From: DASSCW01 sp036556325
GTDB taxonomy: Bacteria; Chloroflexota; Limnocylindria; QHBO01
DNA: 64,000 bases
Direction of reading: 5' to 3'
NCBI GenBank assembly: GCA_036556325.1
Contig: DATBJR010000049.1
Location: forward strand, 1-64,000
Under the pieces are notes generated by a model, which saw only the letters and a program-made list of their open reading frames with translations, ran no database searches and had not been told where the DNA came from. Positions 9,036 to 17,300 of the stretch are shown here, piece after piece. A program made the translations under genes and the position numbers. How positions within the stretch are numbered: the stretch's first letter is position 1; the number at the start of each line of letters is the position of its first letter.

Positions 9036-10127
9036 ATGCGCATCGGCGTCTATTGGGCGCTCCTGATCGCCAGCGTGAAGATGTTCGTCCGCAACCGGGC
9101 GGCCCTCTTCTTCAGCCTGGTGGTGCCATTGCTGATCATGCTCATCTTCGGCGTCCTGAACTTCGGCGGGACAACGGAGGTCAGCCTCGGCCTGGTCGAC
9201 CAGGCGAACAACGCGGCGAGCGCCACCCTTCGCACGGCGCTCGACCGAACCGATGCGTTCAAGGTCCAGGCCGGCGCGCAGCCCTCGGAGCTCGACGAGC
9301 TGAGCCAGGGCCATCGCGACCTGGTGCTCGTCATTCCGGCGGGCTTCGAGCTCCAGCCCAGCGCTGACCCCGGTAGGCAGCTGACCGCGTACACCAACCA
9401 GTCGAAGCCGCAGCAGGCCCAGGTCGGGGGGCTCCTGCTCAACGCGGTCGTCAGTCAGATGATGCTGGCGGCCGGCCAGCCTGGCGGCCCGGCCGGGCCG
9501 ATCGTGCAGCTGAAGGCGCTGCCTGGGCGGGACCTGGGCTACATCGACTTCCTGGTGCCCGGCATGCTTGCGCTGACCGTCATGCAGCTCGGCCTGTTCA
9601 GCGTGTCGTTCGGCTTCGTGCAGCTGAAGCGCACCGGTGCCCTGCGGCGCCTCTTCGCCACGCCCACCAGCCCCGCCTACTTCCTGGGCGCGCAGGTCAC
9701 CAGCCGCCTGCTCATCGGCCTGGCCCAGGTGCTCGTCCTGCTCGGGGTCGGCCTCTGGTTCGGCCTGCAGCTGGTGGGCTCCGTGGTCCTGCTGCTGGCC
9801 GTCTCCGTGCTGGGATCGTGCATCTTCCTGGCGATGGGCTTCGCGGTCGCGGGCTGGGCCAAGAACGAGGACCAGGCCGCGCCGGTGGCCAACCTCATCA
9901 GCCTGCCCATGACGTTCCTGTCCGGCGTCTTCTTCCCGCGCGACGCGATGCCCGACCTGCTGCAGCGCATCACCGAGTTCCTGCCGCTGACCTACCTGTC
10001 GGAGGCGCTGCGGAAGATCGCGAATGACGGCGCCGGCATCACCGACATCGGTCCCGACCTGCTGGGCCTGGCGGTCTGGGCGGTGATCAGCTTCGTGGTG
10101 GCCGTCCGTCTCTTCTCGTGGGAATGA
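9036..10127 (+). CDS. ABC-2 type transporter permease
   Basis: A 363-residue ABC-2 permease of the YhgE/YbhR kind. The first transmembrane helix is near residues 20-42. A long extracytoplasmic domain of about 140 residues follows, then five to six helices packed in the C-terminal half. The motif FLSGVFFPRDAMPDLLQRITEFLPLT before the last helix matches the well-conserved ABC-2 segment. A GGAGGAGGAG-like tract precedes the ATG. It pairs with the ATPase just upstream. Its stop overlaps the next start as ATGA. Confidence 0.9.
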   Translation: MRIGVYWALLIASVKMFVRNRAALFFSLVVPLLIMLIFGVLNFGGTTEVSLGLVDQANNAASATLRTALDRTDAFKVQAGAQPSELDELSQGHRDLVLVIPAGFELQPSADPGRQLTAYTNQSKPQQAQVGGLLLNAVVSQMMLAAGQPGGPAGPIVQLKALPGRDLGYIDFLVPGMLALTVMQLGLFSVSFGFVQLKRTGALRRLFATPTSPAYFLGAQVTSRLLIGLAQVLVLLGVGLWFGLQLVGSVVLLLAVSVLGSCIFLAMGFAVAGWAKNEDQAAPVANLISLPMTFLSGVFFPRDAMPDLLQRITEFLPLTYLSEALRKIANDGAGITDIGPDLLGLAVWAVISFVVAVRLFSWE

Positions 10128-10489
10128 CGGGCGTCGAAGCCGTCCTGCGCGCCGAGCGCCTGGCGATCGGCGTCGCCGGCGTGGTCCTCTACCTGGTCCT
10201 GGGCGGCAGCTGGCTGCTGCTGGTGCCGCTGCTGCTGGCGATCGACCTGTCGATGATTGGCTACCTCGCCGGCCCGCGGGTTGGTGCCATCACCTACAAC
10301 GCCGCCCACAACTTCGTCATTGCGCTGCTGACGGTGGGGGCCGGCTGGTGGTTCGGGATCGCGTGGCTCCAGCTGCTCGGCGCCGTCTGGATTGCCCACG
10401 TGGGAGCGGACCGCGCCCTCGGCTACGGGCTGAAGCTGCCGACCGACTTCCGCGACACGCACCTGGGGCGCATCGGCAGGGATTCCTGA
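10124..10489 (+). CDS. DUF4260 family membrane protein
   Basis: A 121-residue protein with three to four hydrophobic segments and the C-terminal motif GYGLKLPTDFRDTHLGRIG, which is diagnostic of DUF4260. The function of the family is unknown. I chose the ATG at 10124 because it overlaps the permease stop as ATGA; a GTG two codons earlier is also in frame. It is translationally coupled to the ABC exporter, so it may be an accessory of it, but DUF4260 genes also occur alone elsewhere. Confidence 0.83.
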   Translation: MTGVEAVLRAERLAIGVAGVVLYLVLGGSWLLLVPLLLAIDLSMIGYLAGPRVGAITYNAAHNFVIALLTVGAGWWFGIAWLQLLGAVWIAHVGADRALGYGLKLPTDFRDTHLGRIGRDS

Positions 10490-10495
10490 ACGTCG

Positions 10496-11701
10496 ATGGA
10501 CCAACCGGCGGTCGTGCTCTCCGGGCACATCATGGCGCTGGGCGTCGCGCGCTCCCTGGGCGCGGCCGGCATCCCGGTCGTGCTGGCGCGCTACCGCGAC
10601 GACGACATGGCCCAGGCGTCACGGTTCGTCACGCGCGCGGTCCGGGTGCCCCACCCGGGCGAGCATGAGGAAGCCTTCATCGATGCGCTGGAGCGCCTGG
10701 GCCCCAGCGTCGAGGGCAGCCCGCTGTTCCCCGCCAGCGACGAGACGCTGCTGGCCGTGGCCCGCCACCGCGAGCGGCTCGCCCGCTGGTACCGGGTCGC
10801 GGCGCCGGCTGCGGCCCTGGTCGAGCGGATCATCATGAAGGAGCACACCTACGCGCTCGCCGAGCAGCTTGGCGTGCCGGCTCCGCGGACCGTGCTCGTC
10901 AGCTCCGAAGGGGACCTCCAGCGGCATCGCGACGCGTTTCCGTTTCCGTGCCTGGCCAAGCCCAGCCAGAGCCATCGCTACCAGGACCTGTTCGGACGCA
11001 AGATGGTGCGCGTCGAGGCCATGGACCAGCTGGTGGCCGCCTATCGCGAGGCCGCCGCGGCCGGGCTGGAGATGATGCTCCAGGAGCTGATCCCCGGGGA
11101 CGACCGCAGCGGCGTGAACTACAACTCCTACCGCTCGCCGGGGGCGCCGCCCGTCGAGTTCACGGCGGCCAAGGTGCGGCTGACGCCGCGCAGGTTCGGT
11201 CCGCCGTCCGTCGTGGTGAGCCGCGCGATCCCGGAGGTCATCGAACCGGCCAGACGCCTGCTTGAGGCGCTCGGCTACGCCGGCTTTTCGTGCACGGAGT
11301 TCAAGCGCGACGCCCGCGACGGCGTCTACAAGCTGATGGAGGTCAACGGCCGGTTCAACCTCTCCTCGTTGCTGATGCTCCGTTGCGGCATCAACTTCCC
11401 ACTGATGGCGTACCGGCATCTGCTGTTCGACGAGGCACCGGCGGCGAGTCCGGTGGCCGACGAGGTGTACTGGATCGACGGCACCAAGGACGTCGTGTAC
11501 GCCATCCCGGAGCTCCTCCGTCGGCCGTGGGCGATCAGCAGCTTCGCCGAGCCGTACCGGCGCACGCACGTCTTCGCCGTGTTCGATCGCGACGACCCGC
11601 GTCCGCTCGGCGTCCGCTATCGCGAGCTCGTGCGGCGTGGTGCCAGGTCAGTCCTGCAACGCCTGGGCGTGGCGGTCGGGAGCCTGCGACCATCGGCCTG
11701 A
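10496..11701 (+). CDS. ATP-grasp carboxylate-amine ligase-like protein
   Basis: A 401-residue predicted ATP-grasp enzyme (COG3919 type). An N-terminal Rossmann-like pre-ATP-grasp domain (about 1-110) is followed by the ATP-grasp fold: the lysine in PCLAKPSQSHRY, the central MMLQELIPGDD, and the metal-binding end YKLMEVNGRFNLS. Such enzymes form an acyl-phosphate and join it to an amine or thiol. Relatives occur in cell-surface polysaccharide and peptide-modification loci, but the substrate is not predictable here. The gene follows DUF4260 by 6 nt. No partner biosynthetic gene is adjacent. Confidence 0.82.
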   Translation: MDQPAVVLSGHIMALGVARSLGAAGIPVVLARYRDDDMAQASRFVTRAVRVPHPGEHEEAFIDALERLGPSVEGSPLFPASDETLLAVARHRERLARWYRVAAPAAALVERIIMKEHTYALAEQLGVPAPRTVLVSSEGDLQRHRDAFPFPCLAKPSQSHRYQDLFGRKMVRVEAMDQLVAAYREAAAAGLEMMLQELIPGDDRSGVNYNSYRSPGAPPVEFTAAKVRLTPRRFGPPSVVVSRAIPEVIEPARRLLEALGYAGFSCTEFKRDARDGVYKLMEVNGRFNLSSLLMLRCGINFPLMAYRHLLFDEAPAASPVADEVYWIDGTKDVVYAIPELLRRPWAISSFAEPYRRTHVFAVFDRDDPRPLGVRYRELVRRGARSVLQRLGVAVGSLRPSA

Positions 11702-11819
11702 CCGGTCCCAGACCACAGGTGTCCTTTGTCCCGGCCGTCGGTGACCTTCGGCACCCGTCCTGGGCGCTCGCCCCTCGTTAACTGACGCGACAACGCTCTA
11801 TGCCCATGGAGGCACCACC

Positions 11820-12896
11820 GTGACTCGGCTGATTGTCGTCGTCAGTTCCATTGCGTCTGTCCTGATTCTCTCGCTCATCCTGGCGCGCGTGTCCCCGGTG
11901 ACTGGCGCGCCCGCCGGCAGCCAGCCATCGGCTGCGGCATCGCACGACATGGCGGCCATGGGATCGCCGGGGGCCACCACCGCGGTGGCCGAGGATCCAT
12001 CCGCCCCCGATTACGTCCTGCGCGACCCGAAGGCGCCGTCCCTGGCCAAGGGCAGCGTGCACGACATCGACCTCTACGTGGTCGAGCAGAAGATGACCGT
12101 GGCCAAGGGCTTCGTGCAGACGGTGTACGCCTTCGGGCTGACGCCCGAAACGGCCACCGTGCCGGGTCCCGTGATCCGGGTCAAGGTGGGTGACACGCTG
12201 CGCATCCACTTCAAGAACCCGAAGACGAACATGATGCCGCACTCGGTCGACTTCCACGCCTCCCTGGTGGCCTGGAACGACGAGATGGCCGACATCAATC
12301 CCGGCGAGGAAAAGCTGTACGAGTTCAAGGCCCAGTACGCCGGCGTGTTCATGTATCACTGCGGCACCGCCGGGGCGCTGAGCCACATGCTCAACGGCAT
12401 GTACGGGATGATCATCGTCGAGCCGCGCGAGGGCCTGCCCAAGGTCGACCAGGAGTTCTTCGTCGTCCAGAGTGAGTGGTATCTCGGGCCGCAGGGCGAG
12501 ACCGGCGACCTGACCAAGGCCAATGCCACCGTCCCGAATCCGGACTTCGTGGTCTTCAACGGCGTGGCGACCCAGTACAAGGACAACCCCATCCCGGTCA
12601 AGACCGGCCAGAACGTGCGGGTCTTCGTCCTGAACGCCGGCCCCAGCATCGACAGCTCGTTCCACATCGTCGGGACGATCTTCGACAGCGTCACCAAGGA
12701 GGGCATCCACCTGGTCCGCGGCAATGACGGCAACTGGGGATCCCAGGCGGTCGATCTCTCGCCGGCGCAGGGCGCCATCGTCGAGTTCCATTTCGACGAG
12801 GATGGGCTGTACCCCTTCGTGACCCACGCCTTCAACTACGTGGCCCATGGCGCCATCGGCCTGTTCCAGGCCGGGGACGGTGACCCGACCAATTGA
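11820..12896 (+). CDS. NirK-like two-domain multicopper oxidase
   Basis: A 358-residue secreted or anchored cupredoxin protein. The N-terminal hydrophobic segment (about 3-22) resembles a signal peptide or anchor, and a Met/His-bearing linker follows. Domain 1 carries His141 and His146 (PHSVDFH), then His180-Cys181, His189 and Met194. This is the type 1 copper set plus two type 2 ligands of copper nitrite reductases. Domain 2 has His282 in SSFHIVG and His336 in VTHAFNY, fitting the second-subunit type 2 ligand and the active-site histidine. This supports reduction of nitrite to NO, or a related two-domain oxidase. The GTG start has a GGAGG at 11808-11812. No denitrification regulator or other nir/nor gene is adjacent. 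Confidence 0.85.
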   Translation: MTRLIVVVSSIASVLILSLILARVSPVTGAPAGSQPSAAASHDMAAMGSPGATTAVAEDPSAPDYVLRDPKAPSLAKGSVHDIDLYVVEQKMTVAKGFVQTVYAFGLTPETATVPGPVIRVKVGDTLRIHFKNPKTNMMPHSVDFHASLVAWNDEMADINPGEEKLYEFKAQYAGVFMYHCGTAGALSHMLNGMYGMIIVEPREGLPKVDQEFFVVQSEWYLGPQGETGDLTKANATVPNPDFVVFNGVATQYKDNPIPVKTGQNVRVFVLNAGPSIDSSFHIVGTIFDSVTKEGIHLVRGNDGNWGSQAVDLSPAQGAIVEFHFDEDGLYPFVTHAFNYVAHGAIGLFQAGDGDPTN

Positions 12897-12919
12897 CGAC
12901 GTTGATCGGGTCTCCGGAG

Positions 12920-12951
12920 GACGAGGCGCCGGTCACAGCCGGCGCCTCGTC
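12920..12951. terminator. 13-bp hairpin between convergent genes
   Basis: A perfect inverted repeat with arms GACGAGGCGCCGG and CCGGCGCCTCGTC separated by a 6-nt loop. It sits between the convergent stop codons of the NirK-like gene (12896) and the oxidoreductase gene (12956). There is no U tract on either side, so it is a candidate bidirectional or factor-assisted terminator rather than a textbook intrinsic one. An operator is unlikely because no promoter is needed here. Confidence 0.72.
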
Positions 12952-12955
12952 ACTG

Positions 12956-13333
12956 TCAGGCGGTCGCCGCCAGGTCGTCCGGGATGACCTCGATGAGCGG
13001 GCTGGCGACCATCATCCGATCGACGTCGGTCCGCCGCCAGTTGCGCGCCACCTGCTCCATGATCCGCCGCCGCTCGCCGGGCTCCGTGATTTCATGCGCG
13101 GTGGCCGGCAGGTCGGCCTGCACGGCGCCCTTCAGGTGGAAGGTGACGCGCGGGTTGGCCCGGATGTTGGCCAGCCAGCTGCGGGGGAAGCCCGGCATGC
13201 CGCTGATGTAGATCCGGCCATCGATGGCATGGAACACCAGCTCGATGCGCCGCGGCAGCGCGGTTCGCCGGCCCGTGGTGGTGAGATCAATGGTGTGGCC
13301 GCGCGACAGGGCGCGGCGAATGCGTTCGTCCAT
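12956..13333 (-). CDS. deazaflavin (F420)-dependent nitroreductase/quinone reductase family protein
   Basis: A 125-residue split-barrel protein resembling the Ddn family. The conserved opening DLTTTGRRTALPRRIELVF is followed by GRIYISGMPGFPRSWLANIRANPRV. Members bind F420 or sometimes FMN and reduce quinones or nitro compounds. I chose the ATG at 13333, with GGGA about 8 nt upstream; an ATG 27 nt further upstream is also in frame. It lies 27 nt after the LLM-class gene on the same strand, so the two may share a message. Cofactor use needs direct testing; the sequence does not distinguish F420 from FMN. Confidence 0.75.
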   Translation of the reverse strand: MDERIRRALSRGHTIDLTTTGRRTALPRRIELVFHAIDGRIYISGMPGFPRSWLANIRANPRVTFHLKGAVQADLPATAHEITEPGERRRIMEQVARNWRRTDVDRMMVASPLIEVIPDDLAATA

Positions 13334-13360
13334 ACGTTCCCATGATAGTTGCATGCGCAA

Positions 13361-14248
13361 CTACACGCTCTGGGCCGATGGTGGCCGTTCGTCGGCGCGG
13401 ACCGGTCCCCTCCGGATGAGCGCCCGATGCTCGTCCAGCGTGTCAGGGGTCACCTCCACCAGCCAGGTCGCGCCGGCCTCGGCGAGCGCCTGCACGGAGG
13501 CGGCAGCGTCCGGCGGGCTCAGGCCGGCGGTGTCGGTGTTGACCGCGACGTCGAAGGCCGAGAGATCCGGGCGCAGGGCCCGCAGCGCCGCCACCGCCTC
13601 GGCGACGTCGGCCGGCGTCAGCCGCTGGTAAGTGGCCTGGTTGTCGGTCATCAGATACACGCCGTCACCGCGTGCGGCGCGGCGCAGCGGCCGCCGATGC
13701 GGCCAGCCGGCAGCGAGCCAGACCGGCGGTCCGGGTCGCTGGATCGGGACGGGCTGGAGGATCACCTCCTCGGCGGTGTAATGCCGGCCGTGGAATGCCA
13801 GGCGCTCGCCGCGCCAGGCGGCGTCCAGGATGGCCAGTCCCTCTTCGAGCTGCTCCGCGCGGCTGGCGGGTTCCGCGGACCGGCCGAACCGCGTGAACTC
13901 CTCGGCCTTCCAGCCAATGCCAGCCCCGAAGATGACACGCCCGCCGGACAGCACATCCAGGGTGGCGACCTGCTTGGCCACGGTCCACGGCTGCCGGCGT
14001 GGCAGCGGCGTGACCAGGGCCCCGATCCGGATCTGCTGTGTGCGGGCAGCAATGGCCGCCAGCGCGATCCAGGGGTCGGCCACCGGGGTCGTCTCATCAC
14101 CGGCGGGCAGGAGGATGTCCCAGACGAAGAAGCCGTTCCAGCCGGCCGCCTCCGCGGACACTGCCAGCTCGACGAGGACGTTGGGATCGGCCCACTCGCC
14201 GGTGGTCGCCACGTCGAGGCCGTAGTGGACCTCGCGTCCGTCGGACAT
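13361..14248 (-). CDS. LLM-class (luciferase-like) flavin/F420-dependent oxidoreductase
   Basis: A 295-residue TIM-barrel luciferase-like monooxygenase family protein. Family features are EAAGWNGFFVWD near residue 35, VATLDVLSGGRVIFGAGIGW in the middle, and the C-terminal WLVEV segment. The set TLDVLSGGR...GAGIGW is typical of members using F420 or FMN. The substrate is unknown. I chose the ATG at 14248 (MSDGREVHYGLDV); the frame continues upstream into sequence antisense to lhr and is not coding there. It is divergent from lhr with a 93-nt shared control region containing GACAG repeats. Confidence 0.85.
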   Translation of the reverse strand: MSDGREVHYGLDVATTGEWADPNVLVELAVSAEAAGWNGFFVWDILLPAGDETTPVADPWIALAAIAARTQQIRIGALVTPLPRRQPWTVAKQVATLDVLSGGRVIFGAGIGWKAEEFTRFGRSAEPASRAEQLEEGLAILDAAWRGERLAFHGRHYTAEEVILQPVPIQRPGPPVWLAAGWPHRRPLRRAARGDGVYLMTDNQATYQRLTPADVAEAVAALRALRPDLSAFDVAVNTDTAGLSPPDAAASVQALAEAGATWLVEVTPDTLDEHRALIRRGPVRADERPPSAQSV

Positions 14249-14286
14249 CGGCTCGAATCCTACGCCGGGTACCGATCCAATTTCAC

Positions 14287-14314
14287 GACAGGATCTGTCA
14301 GGAATACGTGACAG
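14287..14314. promoter_or_regulatory. GACAG/CTGTC repeat cluster upstream of lhr
   Basis: The divergent intergenic region holds the perfect palindrome GACAGGATCTGTC at 14287-14299 and a third half-site, TGACAG, at 14309-14314. CTGTCA (14295-14300) and TGACAG also form an inverted repeat with an 8-nt spacer. A TACACT hexamer at 14326-14331 may be the lhr -10 element, 10 nt before its GTG. The arrangement looks like an operator for a dimeric regulator placed where a -35 would lie. The regulator is unknown. Confidence 0.5.
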
Positions 14315-14341
14315 GGTGAGGCCGATACACTCGGACTGACC

Positions 14342-17300
14342 GTGACCATCGCCGCCGATCCGCTGGATCGCTTCTCCGAACCGACTCGGGCCTGGTTCCA
14401 GCAGGCGTTCGCCCAGCCCACCCGGGCACAGGCCCTCGGCTGGCCCGCCATCGCGGATGGGGGCCACGTCCTGCTGCACGCGCCCACCGGCAGCGGCAAG
14501 ACGCTGGCGGCGTTCCTGTGGACACTCGACCGGCTCTTCACCGAGCCGCAGCCGCGGCCCCGCGACCGGCGGCTGCGGGTCCTCTACGTCTCGCCGCTCA
14601 AGGCGCTGACCTACGACGTCGAACGCAACCTGCGGGCACCGCTGGCGGGCATCCGGCGCACCGCCGAGCTGGCTGGCCTGGGCCTGCCCGAGGTGCGCGT
14701 CGGATCCCGCACCGGCGACACCCCTGCCGAGGCCCGACGGCAGCTGGTCAGAGATCCGCCCGACATCCTGGTCACCACGCCGGAGAGCCTGTACCTGATG
14801 CTGACCAGCCAGGCCCGCGACGCGCTGCGCGGCGTGGAGCACGTCATCGTCGACGAGGTGCACGCCATCGCCGGCACGAAGCGCGGAGCCCACCTGGCGC
14901 TCTCGCTCGAGCGACTGGCGGCACTGACGGAGCGGCCACCGCAGCGTATCGGCCTGTCGGCGACCCAGCGACCCCTGGATCGCATCGCGGCCTTCCTGGG
15001 TGGCGCGGGGCCGGGTCGCGAGGTGGCGATCGTGGATGCCGCCGAGGGCAAGACCTTGGAGCTGGAGGTCATCGTGCCGGTGGAGGACATGACCCGCATG
15101 GGCGAGGAGTTGGAGCTCGATGAGCAGCCCGGCGGTCCGGCGGCGGGCCCCGAGGCGCGGCGCTCCATCTGGCCCAGCATCCACCCCAAGCTGCTCGAGC
15201 TGATTCGCACTCATCGGTCCACGCTGGTGTTCGTGAACTCGCGCCGCCTGGCGGAACGGCTGGCGTCACGGCTCAACGAGCTGGCCGGCGAGGAACTGGT
15301 CCGCGCGCACCATGGCAGCATCGCCCGCGAGCAGCGGCTCGAGATCGAGGAGGCGCTCAAGGCCGGACGGCTGCCCGCGCTGGTCGCGACCAGCAGCCTC
15401 GAGCTGGGCATCGACATGGGTGCCATCGACCTCGTCATCCAGATCGAGGCCCCGCCCAGCGTGGCGGCCGGGCTCCAGCGCATCGGCCGCGCCGGGCACC
15501 AGGTCGGCGCCCCGTCCACCGGCAAGATCTTCCCGAAGTTCCGCGGCGACCTGCTCGAGTCGGCGGTGGTCGTGCGTCGCATGCTGGATGGCGCGATCGA
15601 GGAGACGCGCATCCCGCGCAACCCGCTCGACGTGCTGGCCCAGCAGCTGGTCGCCATCTGCGTCGACCGCGCCTGGTCCGTCGACGAGCTGCACGCGCTG
15701 GTGACGGGCGCCCATCCCTTCCGCGACCTGTCGCGCGAGCAGCTGGAGGGGGTCCTGGACATGCTCTCCGGCCGATATCCTTCCGACGAGTTCGCCGAGC
15801 TGCGGCCGCGGGTGGTGTGGGACCGCGCCACGGATACCGTGACCAGCCGCAATGACGCCCGCGTGGTGGCGGTCACCTCGGGCGGCACGATTCCGGACCG
15901 CGGCCTGTACGGCGTCTTCCTGGCCGGCGACGCGGCCGGCCAGGGCCGGCGCGTCGGCGAGCTGGACGAGGAGATGGTGTACGAGTCGCGCGTCGGTGAG
16001 GTCTTCCTGCTCGGCGCGTCGAGCTGGCGGATCGAGGAGATCAAACCTGACCGCGTGCTGGTGACGCCCGCCCCCGGCGAACCGGGCAAGATGCCCTTCT
16101 GGAAGGGCGACGGCATCGGACGACCGATCGAGCTGGGTCGCGCCATCGGTGCCTTCCTGCGCGACCTGGAGCCGATGAAGCCCGGTCCCGCCGAAGCCCG
16201 CCTGCGCGAGGACCACGCGCTCGATCCGCTGGCCGCCAGAAACCTGGTCGCCTACCTCGGGGAGCAGCGCGAGACCACCGGCGCGCTGCCGACGGATCGG
16301 CAGCTGGTGGTTGAGCGCTTCCGTGACGAGCTCGGCGACTGGCGGCTGTGCCTGCTGTCTCCGTTCGGCGGCCGCGTCCACGCTCCGTGGGCGATGGCCG
16401 TCGAGGCCCGCATGGCCGAGGCCGGACGGCCGGCGCAGACGATCTGGACCGATGACGGCATCGCCCTGCGGCTGCCGGACGCCACCGAGCCGCCGAGCGA
16501 GGAGCTGTTCATGCTCTCGCCCGACGAAGTGGATGAGGTGCTGACCTCGGCTCTCGGCGGCTCCGCGCTGTTCGCCTCCCACTTCCGCGAGAACGCGGCG
16601 CGGGCGCTGCTCCTGCCGCGCCGCCGGCCGGGCCAACGCACGCCACTGTGGATGCAGCGCCAGCGCTCGTCGGACCTCCTCACCGTGGCCAGCCGCTACG
16701 GCTCGTTCCCCATCATCCTGGAGACGTATCGCGAGATCCTGTCCGACGTCTTCGACGTGCCGGCCCTCAAGGAGGTGCTCGGCGGCATCCGCTCCCGTGC
16801 CATCCGGGTCGCCACCGTGGAGACGCGCTCGGCCTCGCCGTTCGCCACCGGCCTGCTGTTCGACTACGTCAGCACCTACCTGTACGAGGGCGACGCACCG
16901 CTGGCCGAGCGCCGCGCCCAGGCGCTGTCGCTTGATCGCGAGCTGCTGGCCGAGCTGCTGGGCGCCGACGAGCTGCGTGAGCTGCTCGATCCGGCCGCGA
17001 CCGCTGACCTGGAGCTTGAGCTGCAGGCACTGGCCGGGGGGCGCCGGGTGCGGACCGTCGACGGCATCCATGACCTGCTGCGCCGCGTCGGCGACCTGCG
17101 CAGCGACGAGGTGGCGGCGCGCAGCGACCTGCCGGAGCCCGATGTTGCCCTGACCGGCCTGGAGCGGGACCGGCGCATCGTGCCGCTGCGCCTGGCCGGG
17201 GAGCCACGCTGGATCGCCATCGAGGACGTGGCCCGCTACCGGGACGCCTTCGGCGCCAGCCCGCCACCCGGCGTGGCGGAGACCTGGCTGCAGCCGAACG

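Noticed and set aside
6516..9314. A 932-codon open frame on the minus strand
   Set aside because: It is antisense to the receiver gene, glgM, the ABC ATPase and the start of the permease gene, has no recognisable domain, and is rich in His, Gln, Asp and Arg as expected from the reverse frame of high-GC genes.
11702..11819. FNR/NNR-type box upstream of the NirK-like gene
   Set aside because: No TTGAT-N4-ATCAA-like sequence or convincing -10/-35 pair is present in this gap.
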